Program-made: the position numbers and the translations under genes
Notes under the pieces: model-generated
What the model was told of the DNA's origin: nothing
The model's input: the letters and a program-made list of their open reading frames with translations, nothing else
Databases searched by the model: none
Shown here: piece after piece, positions 34,291-43,211 of the stretch
How positions within the stretch are numbered: position 1 is the first letter of the stretch
How the letters are laid out: each line of letters begins with the position of its first letter
NCBI GenBank assembly: GCA_964351395.1
Contig: CAYGOF010000015.1
Coordinates: 54,506-118,505 of the forward strand
Source: Imperialibacter sp964351395
GTDB lineage: Bacteria > Bacteroidota > Bacteroidia > Cytophagales > Cyclobacteriaceae
Direction: 5' to 3'
DNA: 64,000 bases

Positions 34291-34300
34291 AGTCACTCTA

Positions 34301-34346
34301 TTTTGTAGAACATATACGAAGGTAGCAAAGGATTTGTTCTACAAAA
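34301..34346 (-). promoter_or_regulatory. Promoter and candidate operator of the padR-permease unit
   Basis: Perfect inverted repeat TTTTGTAGAACA (34301-34312) / TGTTCTACAAAA (34335-34346), 22-bp spacer. Read leftward, the distal arm starts with TTTTG, which can be the -33 box, followed after 17 bp by TACCTTCG (seven of eight to TAnnTTTG). The proximal arm lies just past the -7 box, next to the start codon. Repressor binding to both arms would cover the promoter. Confidence 0.65.
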
Positions 34347-34419
34347 GAGAATAAAAGATATATTTTTTTATCTACAGAGATATCATAGATTAGCGCTCAA
34401 CAATCTTTCATTAAGCTAT

Positions 34420-35160
34420 ATGATCGTTTTAGGCATTGATATTGGAGGAACTGGCATGAAAGCAGCACCTGTTGACACCAGGACTGGATCATTCCTGGAA
34501 GACAGGTTCAGAATACCTACTCCTTCCCCAGCCACTCCTGAAGCCATGATTGCCACAGTTCAACAAATTGTCAACCACTTTGACTGGAAAGGCATCCTAG
34601 GTATAGGATTCCCGGCAGCTATCAAAAATGAAATTGTGATGACGGCCTCTAATATCGATCAAAAATGGATCGGTTTAAATGCAGGTGAAGCATTCGAAAG
34701 AGCCACTGGTTGCCCCACACATTTGATCAACGACGTGGACGCTGCTGGTTTGGCAGAGGTTAAATTTGGAGCTGGCAAAAAGGAAAAGGGAGCTGTCATC
34801 ATGGTAGCTGCCGGAACTGGTATTGGCACTTCTATATTTTACAAGCGCAGGCTCTTTCCTAATACCGAACTGGGTTACATCATGGTCAATAATCTGTTTG
34901 GTGAACATTATGCATCGGCCAGTGTCAAAGAAAAACAAGAGTTAGATTGGGAAGTATGGGGCAAGCGTTTCAATGAATACCTGAAGCGATTAGAATTTCT
35001 GTTATGGCCTGACCTGATCATCGTTGGAGGGGGTATATCAAAAAAACACAAGGAATTCTTCCGTTATCTGGACCTTACCACTAAGGTTGTTCCCGCTAAG
35101 CTTAGAAACAATGCCGGTATTATTGGCGCAGCCCTGGCGGCCAAAAAAGAACTCACATAG
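34420..35160 (+). CDS. ppgK: Polyphosphate glucokinase (ROK family)
   Basis: A 246-aa ROK-type kinase with the polyphosphate glucokinase signature: DIGGTGMKAAPVD phosphate loop, the substrate-binding LINDVDAAGLAEVKFGAG with catalytic Asp, GTGIGTSIF, the NTELGYIM strand, and ASASVKEKQEL near residue 165, which fits the ASxxxxK polyphosphate motif, plus GGGISKKHKEF near the end. It phosphorylates glucose using polyphosphate (often ATP as well). The normal zinc-binding ROK repressor motif is absent, as expected for this branch. It faces away from padR, about 130 bp from it. Confidence 0.9.
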   Translation: MIVLGIDIGGTGMKAAPVDTRTGSFLEDRFRIPTPSPATPEAMIATVQQIVNHFDWKGILGIGFPAAIKNEIVMTASNIDQKWIGLNAGEAFERATGCPTHLINDVDAAGLAEVKFGAGKKEKGAVIMVAAGTGIGTSIFYKRRLFPNTELGYIMVNNLFGEHYASASVKEKQELDWEVWGKRFNEYLKRLEFLLWPDLIIVGGGISKKHKEFFRYLDLTTKVVPAKLRNNAGIIGAALAAKKELT

Positions 35161-35265
35161 GTTGTTCAGTATTTCCTGACAAAAGTCTCCTTTCGAAATT
35201 GATTTTGCTCATTCTGGTTTTGGTGCTTAAAAGGTAGTTTGCAATAGTACTAAAAACCAATTGAT

Positions 35266-35436
35266 ATGAGCGTAACCGAGAATATCCATACACCTATCAG
35301 TGAGGCAGCCAGATTTTTTCATCAAAGAAGGGGCCAAATAAGGTTTGAGGAAAAACCACTATTTGCAAACAAGCCATTTAGTGAGCAGTCGAGTACTAAA
35401 AAAACTAAGAATTATCTCTATTCGGTTTCATATTAA
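35266..35436 (+). CDS. Small hypothetical ORF (56 aa) in the ppgK-NlpC/P60 gap
   Basis: Between 35161 and 35484 (324 bp) the only candidate gene is an ATG at 35266 with an in-frame stop at 35436. It encodes 56 residues, rich in basic, Phe and Ser residues (SEAARFFHQRRGQIRFEE near the middle, ending in KKTKNYLYSVSY), without a signal peptide or membrane helix. A TAGTTTG about 30 bp upstream could be a -7 box, but I see no good -33. I do not recognise the protein and coding status is uncertain. Confidence 0.35.
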   Translation: MSVTENIHTPISEAARFFHQRRGQIRFEEKPLFANKPFSEQSSTKKTKNYLYSVSY

Positions 35437-35484
35437 CCGAAAGCGTATTCTTTACATACCCAAGCGAGAATTCGCTATTGGCTG

Positions 35485-36675
35485 CTAAAATAGCGCTTCG
35501 CTTTTCATCTTCAGGATGCTCCCCTCAAAATTGGGAGCGTAACGCCTTGCTCTCAGGAACCTGTTTACATTGTACGCATCAAATAGCTCATTGCCAGGAT
35601 CGACGCTGCTGACCCTCACTTGTCCTGAAGCATGAATGAATTTTTTATCCCCTATCCACATGCCTACATGAACCACCCTTTCTTTCTTTTCGGCTGTTGC
35701 TTCCGTGCCAAAAAACAAAAGATCGCCTACTTCCAAATTGTCCCACTCTTCTTCCGAATCCACAGCTTGCCCGGCGAATACTTGTTGTGAGGCGTCTCTT
35801 GGTATTACCAGGCCATTCATGAAATAGACAGTCTTAGTGAATCCACTGCAATCCATTCCCTTCGCAGAAGTACCTCCCCACAAATAAGGAGCGCCCATCA
35901 ACTGAAAGGCAATATTCGTCAAATTATCTCCAGTCGGATTACTGCGGTCTAACCACAGGTCCATTGGCTGAGCATCATTTTTACTCACAAATGCTTCTCT
36001 TCCATCTGGGTATACAACTGCGTAGAAGTCTTTGGTTTCCGCTTTTACTTCTAATACGCATCCCATGACCAAGTCTGATATTGGCTGTGAATTGGTGTTT
36101 TCACTTTCATAGGAAAAACCAGCTACCCGAGTAAAGATCACTTTTTCATTGGCCTTCCATTGCTCATATGCTGTTTCGTCCAATAGTACGAGTCCGCCAT
36201 GGTCAACCCAGGAAATATACTGATCGGGTGTCTGCACAAGGTACCATTCGCCTTGTTTTTTTAGCACATTGAGTGGAGTGCCCAACAATGCCTGAGTCGC
36301 TAATTCTCCAGAGTGCCGGGGATCAGACCTAATATTAGCTACTGAGTTATTGACAAGCCCATGGATTTTACCCTCCAGTGATGGGGAAGGAAGCAAGCTG
36401 ATGCTATCGGTTACGGATAGCCCTTGGTTTACTAACGAATCCAGCAAGGCTTCTTTGGCCAGCGCTAACGTCGTCTCACCCTTTAACACGAGGGTTCCAT
36501 TTGAGTATTCTGAAGCCACCTGGAAAAGTGCTACTCGCTTATCCGGTGCGTATATGGTTCTAAGTTCGTCGATCTCGCTATTCGCAATCGTCACTTCTTT
36601 GTTGTCGGTCTGTTGCTGACAATTCAATGCGACAATCATTAATGACAACCCAAGGTATTTTTTCAATTTCATCAT
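35485..36675 (-). CDS. NlpC/P60 (C40) cell-wall peptidase with SH3-like domains
   Basis: About 396 aa from the ATG at 36675; an ATG at 36696 is possible but lies outside the signal sequence, which begins MMKLKKYLGLSLMIVALNC and may be a lipoprotein signal (Cys after ALN). Residues about 100-250 hold two SH3b-like cell-wall-binding regions (LVNNSVANIRSDPRHSGELATQALLG and the following block). The C-terminal NlpC/P60 domain has the catalytic C276 in GMDCSGFTKTVYF and H336 in VVHVGMWIG, with a final HASGQVRV. The layout is that of YkfC-type gamma-D-glutamyl-diamino acid endopeptidases that cut peptidoglycan stem peptides. Separate unit, convergent with none; next gene reads away. Confidence 0.9.
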   Translation of the reverse strand: MMKLKKYLGLSLMIVALNCQQQTDNKEVTIANSEIDELRTIYAPDKRVALFQVASEYSNGTLVLKGETTLALAKEALLDSLVNQGLSVTDSISLLPSPSLEGKIHGLVNNSVANIRSDPRHSGELATQALLGTPLNVLKKQGEWYLVQTPDQYISWVDHGGLVLLDETAYEQWKANEKVIFTRVAGFSYESENTNSQPISDLVMGCVLEVKAETKDFYAVVYPDGREAFVSKNDAQPMDLWLDRSNPTGDNLTNIAFQLMGAPYLWGGTSAKGMDCSGFTKTVYFMNGLVIPRDASQQVFAGQAVDSEEEWDNLEVGDLLFFGTEATAEKKERVVHVGMWIGDKKFIHASGQVRVSSVDPGNELFDAYNVNRFLRARRYAPNFEGSILKMKSEALF

Positions 36676-36807
36676 AGCTCTTAATGCTTGCACCATTTAT
36701 CATTTGGCGCCCAACCGAATCAAACACGATTTTACGCATTAATCATTTGAGCCACAATTTTTATAAAATCATTTAGTAGTTTTAGCTGACTACGACTAAC
36801 AGCATTC

Positions 36808-38295
36808 ATGGATCACTACGGCTTTCTTTCACTCCTACCCCCGGTTATTGCCATTTTTTTAGCCATCCGAACCAAACAGGTTTTTGTTGCTCTCATCATC
36901 GGCATTTGGCTGGGCTATGTAATCCTTGCTGGTTGGAACCCATTTATTGGTTCCTTGGATACAGTGCAGGCAATGGTAGATGTGTTCAAAGACGATGGCA
37001 ATACAAGAACCGTGATTTTCACTTTGTTTATTGGTGCATTGATCGCTTTTATCCAACGATCAGGCGGTGTGGAAGGCTTCATTGTTGCTGTTAACAGAAA
37101 GCTTGAAAGCGCCCACAAAGACAATACGGAAAAGAAAGGTTTATATGTGAGACTCCTGGCTGGCATCACTGGTATGTTGATTTTCGTGGAGTCAAATATA
37201 TCGGTCCTAACAACTGGCACATTGTATCGACCATTATTTGATCAGTTAAAGATCTCTCGTGAAAAACTTGCCTACATCTGTGACTCAAGCTCTGCCCCTT
37301 CGTGCATATTGATTCCATTTAATGCCTGGGGAGCTTATATCATGGGCTTGCTACTTATGCAGGGTTTTGAAAGGCCTTTCAGTACCTTGTTTGCATCGCT
37401 ACCATATAACTTCTATCCTTTACTCGCTGTGGCACTTCTTTTTTGGATCATCATCACCAACAAAGATTTTGGGCCCATGAAAAAAGCGGAGACCCGGGCT
37501 CGGGTGGAAGGTAAAGTAATCGCCGACGACGCCACGCCGATGATCTCAGAGGAAATCACCATTATCGAACCTATTCAAGGCAAGCCTCAAAGGGCTATCA
37601 ATATGCTCATGCCTATCATCACCATGGTGGTAATGATGCCTGTCTTTCTTGTTTACACGGGGTGGTCCGGTATCGACTGGACGCTCAACCCAGGCGTATT
37701 TGAAGCTGTTTTTGAAGCCATTGGAAGCGGATCGGGTTCAGCCTCTGTTACTTATGCTGTTATTACGTCACTCGCAGTCGCCGCCGCGATGTATGCTGCT
37801 CAGGGCATAATGACTGGTAAGGAGATGATCAATTTAACGTTAAAAGGAATGGGTGGCATGATTTCTATGGCTCTTTTGATGGTGTTGGCATTTGCGATTG
37901 GCAGCCTTTGCAAAACCCTGGGCACTGGTTTTTATGTCGCTGAAATTACCAAAAGCTGGCTATCACCTGCTCTTGTACCGGCCATAGTTTTTGTGGTCAG
38001 CTCCTTTATTGCTTTTTCAACAGGCACCTCATGGGGTACTTTTGCTATTATGATTTCAATCGCTGTACCGATGGCACAATCTTTTGGAACCGACCCTCAC
38101 CTGGCGATTGCAGCAGCACTTGGCGGCGGTGTTTTTGGCGACCACTGCTCTCCTATCTCTGACACCACCATGATCTCTTCCATGGCATCTGCTTCCGATC
38201 ACATCGATCATGTGCGAACCCAAATGCCTTATGCGTTATTCGCTGGCGGGATTACGATTGTGCTGTATGTCATCGTGGGTTTTGCCACACTTTAG
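36808..38295 (+). CDS. Na+/H+ antiporter NhaC family protein
   Basis: A 495-aa membrane protein with about 11-12 transmembrane helices and the NhaC-family motifs: a glycine-rich helix near the start (FLSLLPPVIAIFLAIRTKQVFVALIIGI), GGVEGF, FIPFNAWGAYI-like pore residues and the family hallmark GGGVFGDHCSPISDTTMISSMAS near residue 440. A cytoplasmic loop of about 60 residues (KKAETRARVEGKV ... IIEPIQGKPQ, about 225-268) is seen. It exchanges Na+ for H+ or could move organic cations or amino acids such as malate/lactate in related branches. No partner gene nearby. Start at the ATG 36808. Confidence 0.88.
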   Translation: MDHYGFLSLLPPVIAIFLAIRTKQVFVALIIGIWLGYVILAGWNPFIGSLDTVQAMVDVFKDDGNTRTVIFTLFIGALIAFIQRSGGVEGFIVAVNRKLESAHKDNTEKKGLYVRLLAGITGMLIFVESNISVLTTGTLYRPLFDQLKISREKLAYICDSSSAPSCILIPFNAWGAYIMGLLLMQGFERPFSTLFASLPYNFYPLLAVALLFWIIITNKDFGPMKKAETRARVEGKVIADDATPMISEEITIIEPIQGKPQRAINMLMPIITMVVMMPVFLVYTGWSGIDWTLNPGVFEAVFEAIGSGSGSASVTYAVITSLAVAAAMYAAQGIMTGKEMINLTLKGMGGMISMALLMVLAFAIGSLCKTLGTGFYVAEITKSWLSPALVPAIVFVVSSFIAFSTGTSWGTFAIMISIAVPMAQSFGTDPHLAIAAALGGGVFGDHCSPISDTTMISSMASASDHIDHVRTQMPYALFAGGITIVLYVIVGFATL

Positions 38296-38336
38296 CTGTA
38301 AAGGCCTGCTTTCATTCTTTTGGCAGCTCTCACCAC

Positions 38337-38365
38337 AAAAAAAGGCTGCCTTTTAAGGGCAGCCT
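38337..38365 (-). terminator. Intrinsic terminator of the S10 peptidase gene
   Basis: Read leftward, a perfect stem AGGCTGCC / GGCAGCCT (38343-38350 with 38358-38365, 7-base loop) is followed by seven Ts (complement of 38337-38343). It is 24 bp past the peptidase stop. Confidence 0.85.
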
Positions 38366-38389
38366 ATCAAACATAAACTCACTGGGTAA

Positions 38390-39904
38390 TTAATATTTTG
38401 CCGGTTGCCCTGCGGCTGGCAAAGATTTTTGAATAAAGTCTCTGATATGATCGTTTGATGTTACCAGGTCCTCAGCTCTCAGGTACATCATGTGACCGCT
38501 ACGGTAACCTTCCCAACGCAGCCTGTCTTTGAGCTTGCCACTTGGGTCCATTTGCCACATAGAGTATTTTGCATTGAAGTAATCGGTGCCACCGTCGTAG
38601 TAGCCCGATTGAATCATCACATGCAAATAAGGGTTTTGAGCCATTGCCTGACGAAGGTTTTCGCCAGTACTATCGTTGCTTCTGTCCCAGGGATGCACCG
38701 GACCAAAAAGGTTGTACTGCAAATCAGTTTTGAATTTGAGTACGTCTCTCAGGTAATAATTAATAGCAGGAGCAAATTCGTGATTCCACATCGTAAGCGC
38801 CGGGTCATAGTCGCGGCGATCACCTGCGTCCTGTCTGTCTATTCCCTTGTACCGGCTGTCGAGTCTGCCAATGGTCATCCCCTGATCTCTCAGTAACTCT
38901 TTCCAATAGTAGTTGGTAGGTACTGCCAGGTTGTGCTGCAAAAGCACAGACTCCTTCAAGCCTGAATATCGGGACATTTTTGCCGCGACTTCTTTTCTTT
39001 TTGCGTCGGAAATAAAACCACCCCTACTCATCGCCGGAATTACTTCATTGATCGTGTATTCTTCAACCTCAGGAAGAATGTCGGCCAGGTCCTTCGACTG
39101 AAGGTCGGCTGGCAACATTTTATGGTACCAGGCTGTTGCAGCATAATAAGGCAAATACAAGGCGTCGTGAACAGGACCATCTCTGTCGATGCCCAGTCCT
39201 GTCGGCGACACAAGAATGACTCCGTTGAAATACATCCAATGTGCATTCTGCAACTCTAGTGCAAGTCCGGAAACTCTTGTAGTGCCATAACTTTCTCCGA
39301 TGATGTATTTTGGCGACGACCAACGACTTATTCTTGAAACAAAGACATCGAGCCAGTCAGCGAGGTATTCTATGTCAGCATTGACACCAAAAAAAGTTGA
39401 TTTTTTCGCTTCAGGGTCTAGAATGCGTGAAAACCCTGTGTTTACAGGATCAATGTAAACGATGTCGGCCACATCGAGAATGGAATTAGGATTTTCCTTT
39501 ACACCATAGGGTTGTACGGGATAACCCTCGCTATCTATGTTAAGCACTCTTGGACCAGTATAGGCGATATGCATCCAAACGGAAGCTGAACCCGGACCAC
39601 CATTGAATGAAATAACTAAAGGTCTTTTGGCTTTATCAGTAATGTCCGTACGTTCATAATAAGTGTAAAACATAGAGGCAATTACTTTGCCTTCTTCACT
39701 CCAAACAGGTTGTGTGCCAGCTGTTGCCTTGTAAGGAATTCGTTTCCCTTTGATGGTTACCTCGTGGGTTGTAGTAATCGCTGATTCGGCTGGCAAGGTC
39801 CGCTCTGGCATCGGGGCACCTTTATCTTGCGCATAGCTAGTGGGCATCATCACCACTGCAAATAGCACGCCTAACGATAATCTTTTGATATGTTTCATTT
39901 TCAT
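38390..39904 (-). CDS. S10 family serine carboxypeptidase-like exported peptidase
   Basis: About 504 aa from the ATG at 39904 (39922 is also possible). A signal peptide (RLSLGVLFAVVMMPTSYAQ) is followed by the alpha/beta hydrolase-type S10 domain: SFNGGPGSASVWMH oxyanion loop near residue 85, the nucleophile S205 in IGESYGTTR, and the later Asp and His of the triad, with SGYYDGGTDYF and GYRSGHMMYLR near the end. S10 enzymes remove C-terminal residues from peptides, mostly at acidic pH. The length and the C-terminal RSGHMMY box are typical. Likely periplasmic or secreted, and monocistronic. Confidence 0.9.
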   Translation of the reverse strand: MKMKHIKRLSLGVLFAVVMMPTSYAQDKGAPMPERTLPAESAITTTHEVTIKGKRIPYKATAGTQPVWSEEGKVIASMFYTYYERTDITDKAKRPLVISFNGGPGSASVWMHIAYTGPRVLNIDSEGYPVQPYGVKENPNSILDVADIVYIDPVNTGFSRILDPEAKKSTFFGVNADIEYLADWLDVFVSRISRWSSPKYIIGESYGTTRVSGLALELQNAHWMYFNGVILVSPTGLGIDRDGPVHDALYLPYYAATAWYHKMLPADLQSKDLADILPEVEEYTINEVIPAMSRGGFISDAKRKEVAAKMSRYSGLKESVLLQHNLAVPTNYYWKELLRDQGMTIGRLDSRYKGIDRQDAGDRRDYDPALTMWNHEFAPAINYYLRDVLKFKTDLQYNLFGPVHPWDRSNDSTGENLRQAMAQNPYLHVMIQSGYYDGGTDYFNAKYSMWQMDPSGKLKDRLRWEGYRSGHMMYLRAEDLVTSNDHIRDFIQKSLPAAGQPAKY

Positions 39905-40020
39905 AGTTATTGATAATCTCATTCCTTATTCGAGCTTCAAATCATGCGATAGTGTTAATTAGTAGCGCATCATAGCTACCAAATATTTGATCCATCAAAG
40001 GCCGTTATTGTCTTTAAAAT

Positions 40021-43000
40021 TTATCTACGGTCAATCAGATCCCCCATCCCACTCAATTCCGCCTTCAGGTTCTGGTAAATTTTGACCAGTTCCTCGTAAC
40101 GATCGTAGGCGTCTTTGCCTGGCATTTGATCTGCTCGATTAAGCATGTATGACAGGTAGCGAGTTTGGTCCACCAACATCGGCTTCATGTAAATACCTTC
40201 CGCTGTTGTTACCTCGCTCTGAACTTTTTGCAAAACGGCCATTTTCTTTTTGGCGCTGCCTGATTTGTTCCCTTCAAGGTTCTTGATGGCCTGCTTGATG
40301 TCCTCTTCCAGGTGGCTTACATCAGAGAGCAAATCTCTCACTTGCAAGGCTAATTTCTCCTGAGCAAGCATGTCAGCCTGGGTGATTCCAGCATCAATTA
40401 CCTTCGGATCTGCCTTAACGTCAAAACGCTCGGTGAATGTATTGCTGCCTACCGTCAGTTTAGCCGTGTAGGTTCCTGGTGCCACCATTGGGCCATTGCT
40501 GAAAGCTCTTCTTGAGTCGGCACTCCAGGCGCCGATATGGGTCATGTCCCACTCAAACCGGTTGCTGCCTGCCTTATTTGGCAAGCCTGGCTTACCTCCC
40601 TTGGTGAAAAAACCAGTCGCCATGTCTGTCGTTCCTTTATCTGCCTTAGGCTTTGAAGCACTGGTGAATGTACTCACCACGTTACCCTCAGCGTCGGTTA
40701 TTTCGAGGATAATATCCCCATCTGACTTGTCCTTCAGGTAGTAATCGATGGCCACAGCTGCATCCGGATATTCCGGGTATTTGCCATCACCGTTGTATCT
40801 ATAGCGATATCGCAATGCTTCCTCTGGAGTGAATAGATGAGCCGGTTTAGATGATACTGATTTTATTGAATGCAAAGCACTCACATTGTCCATGATCCAG
40901 AAACCTCTACCCATTGTAGACAGTATCAAATCACCACGAAAAACTTTAATGTCAGTAACTGGTGTTACAGGTAAGTTTTGTTGAAACGGCTCCCAATTAG
41001 CTCCGTCGTCGAATGAAATGAACAACCCAAATTCTGTGCCTGCATACAATACTCCTTCTTTCTCAGGATCCTCCCTGATGGTTCTGGTGGGATAATTATC
41101 AGGAATTCCTTTTGTAATCTCCATCCAGCTTTCACCATAGTTAGTAGTCTTGAAAAGGTAAGGCTTCCAGTCTCCCATTTGATATCGAAGCACTGCTACA
41201 TATGCCTTCCCTTCCTGATGCCCTGATGGCTCCACACAGTCTACCCTACCGCCTTTGGGCATTTTGGGTGTGACATTGGCCCAGGTCTTTCCTCCATCTT
41301 TTGTTACATGAACCGGTCCATCATTGGCCCCAACCCAAATCAAGCCTTCTTTTAACCGCGATTCGTTGATGTCGTATATGGTACTATAGTATTCTTCACC
41401 TGTTACATCTCTTGTGATAGGTTCACCGGAGATCACTTGCTTGTCTGTTTCGTTAGCCGTCAGATCAGGTGAAATAATCTCCCATGTTTTTCCATCATCA
41501 ACTGTTTTGTGCAGGTATTGCGAACCATGATACACAACACCCGGCGTATGAAAGGAAGCGTGAATAGGCGCTACTCTCTGAAACCTGAACTTGAGGTCTT
41601 TCGGGTTGTGTCCATAAATATTCGAAGCACCAACATAATATTGCTTCTCCTGTCCAGTCCTTTTATCATACACACCGAACCGGCCTTTACAGTTAGAATA
41701 GATGATATTGGCATCCCCTGGTTTAGGGACTGCTGGGCCGGTTTCACAACCACCTACAGCCATCCAATATCCGACTGAGCCAGCCGGATGATCATAAGGC
41801 GGCGCACTTGGCACTGCAATGGTTGAATTATCCTGCTGCCCGGCATATAGCCAGTACGGATACTGGTCGTCTACTTCTACCTGGTAGAGTTCCGATGTTG
41901 GCTGGTTATTTTGCGAAGACCAAGATAAACCACCATTTAACGTCACATTGGCGCCACCGTCGTTAGATTGTATCCAAATAAGTGAATCATTGGGATTGAT
42001 CCACAAGTCATGGTTATCGCCATGCGGCGGATTAAGTCGGGTCCATGTTTTGCCTCCATCCCGTGACCTAATACCGGGATTTGCCTGAGAAAACACGTCA
42101 GCCGCATTCATTGGGTTAACATCTACATTGGTGTAGTAAAAAGGTCGGTTAACGAGGTCTCCGTTGTCACTCACATGAGTAAAAGATTCTCCCTGATCAT
42201 CTGACATATAAAGACCTTGCTCTTTTACCGGTGCTTCTATTATCGCATAAAGTCGAAGGGGATCTGCGGGGCTCACACCCAAGTCAATTTTACCAATAAG
42301 TCCCTGAGGAAGACCCTTGGATTTTTTCTCCCATGTCTTTCCTCCGTCTTTGGATTTATAAATTCCACCAGCCTGATAGCCACCACTTATGATTGTCCAG
42401 GGTGTTCTTTTGCCACGATACATAGCAGCGTATACAACGTTGGGGTTATTTGGGGCAAACTCTATATCGACTGCTCCAATTGAATCTGAATCATACAAGA
42501 CCTTTTCCCAGGTAGCCCCACCATCAATTGTTTTAAAAACACCACGTTCTTCATTATTTTGAAAAGCCTGCCCCATGGCTGCAACAAATACGATGTCTGG
42601 GTTGCGTGGATGAATTTCAACTGCTCCAATTTGGCCTGCATCGGGCAAACCAAGGTGTGTCCATGTTTTGCCAGCATCTGTAGATTTATATACTCCTTTT
42701 CCTGAAATTACATTTGACCGGAGCCCATCCGAACCTGTACCCACGTAAACGATGTTTGGGTCTGAGGCGGCCACTCTAATAGCCCCAATAGACCCTGTAG
42801 CGAAGTATTTGTCGGAAACATTGTCCCATGTAATGCCATAATCCGTTGTTTTCCAAACACCGCCACCGGAAGCTCCCATATAGAAAGTTCCTTTTTCAGA
42901 AGGCACGCCAGTTACCGTTGTGACACGCCCACCTCTGGTTGGTCCAACATTTCGAAATTCAAAAGCTTGCAAAAGCTGTTTTCCGGATGGTTGCGCATTG

Positions 43001-43068
43001 GTTTGGAAAAAACAAAGCAACGCAAAGAATGAAATCCCTATCAGGGATTTAGCAGGGAAGTTTTTCAT
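40021..43068 (-). CDS. Large exported BNR/sortilin-type propeller protein (VPS10-like)
   Basis: A 1015-aa protein with an N-terminal signal peptide. Residues about 35-720 consist of BNR/Asp-box-like repeats (for example S-x-D-x-G-x-T-W patterns such as STDAGKTWTH, TIDGGATWEK and SKDGGKTWEK), which fold as a multi-bladed propeller of the sortilin/VPS10 family. A C-terminal region (about 740-1015) has a Fn3-like or carbohydrate-binding sandwich and a helical tail with LLSDVSHLEEDIKQAIKNLEG. The family is common in Bacteroidota and is often annotated as glycosyl hydrolase, although no catalytic residues are proven. A paralog is encoded at 48374-51502. Function unknown: may bind peptides or glycans. 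Confidence 0.85.
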   Translation of the reverse strand: MKNFPAKSLIGISFFALLCFFQTNAQPSGKQLLQAFEFRNVGPTRGGRVTTVTGVPSEKGTFYMGASGGGVWKTTDYGITWDNVSDKYFATGSIGAIRVAASDPNIVYVGTGSDGLRSNVISGKGVYKSTDAGKTWTHLGLPDAGQIGAVEIHPRNPDIVFVAAMGQAFQNNEERGVFKTIDGGATWEKVLYDSDSIGAVDIEFAPNNPNVVYAAMYRGKRTPWTIISGGYQAGGIYKSKDGGKTWEKKSKGLPQGLIGKIDLGVSPADPLRLYAIIEAPVKEQGLYMSDDQGESFTHVSDNGDLVNRPFYYTNVDVNPMNAADVFSQANPGIRSRDGGKTWTRLNPPHGDNHDLWINPNDSLIWIQSNDGGANVTLNGGLSWSSQNNQPTSELYQVEVDDQYPYWLYAGQQDNSTIAVPSAPPYDHPAGSVGYWMAVGGCETGPAVPKPGDANIIYSNCKGRFGVYDKRTGQEKQYYVGASNIYGHNPKDLKFRFQRVAPIHASFHTPGVVYHGSQYLHKTVDDGKTWEIISPDLTANETDKQVISGEPITRDVTGEEYYSTIYDINESRLKEGLIWVGANDGPVHVTKDGGKTWANVTPKMPKGGRVDCVEPSGHQEGKAYVAVLRYQMGDWKPYLFKTTNYGESWMEITKGIPDNYPTRTIREDPEKEGVLYAGTEFGLFISFDDGANWEPFQQNLPVTPVTDIKVFRGDLILSTMGRGFWIMDNVSALHSIKSVSSKPAHLFTPEEALRYRYRYNGDGKYPEYPDAAVAIDYYLKDKSDGDIILEITDAEGNVVSTFTSASKPKADKGTTDMATGFFTKGGKPGLPNKAGSNRFEWDMTHIGAWSADSRRAFSNGPMVAPGTYTAKLTVGSNTFTERFDVKADPKVIDAGITQADMLAQEKLALQVRDLLSDVSHLEEDIKQAIKNLEGNKSGSAKKKMAVLQKVQSEVTTAEGIYMKPMLVDQTRYLSYMLNRADQMPGKDAYDRYEELVKIYQNLKAELSGMGDLIDRR

Positions 43069-43211
43069 ATTGACACTGAATATTCTAGACAGTTCGAAGT
43101 TAGAAAAGTTGTTACAGAGGGGTAAGCCGCTTGTATAAAATTGACACGGAGAAATGCTGTTGCCGGCTTTTCCTTCCTTAAAATGTGATTTTTAGCGTGG
43201 AGATAAAAAGA

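Noticed and set aside
34290..34296. GTG start for padR two codons upstream of the ATG
   Set aside because: The ATG at 34290 fits the family N-terminus better; GTG remains possible.
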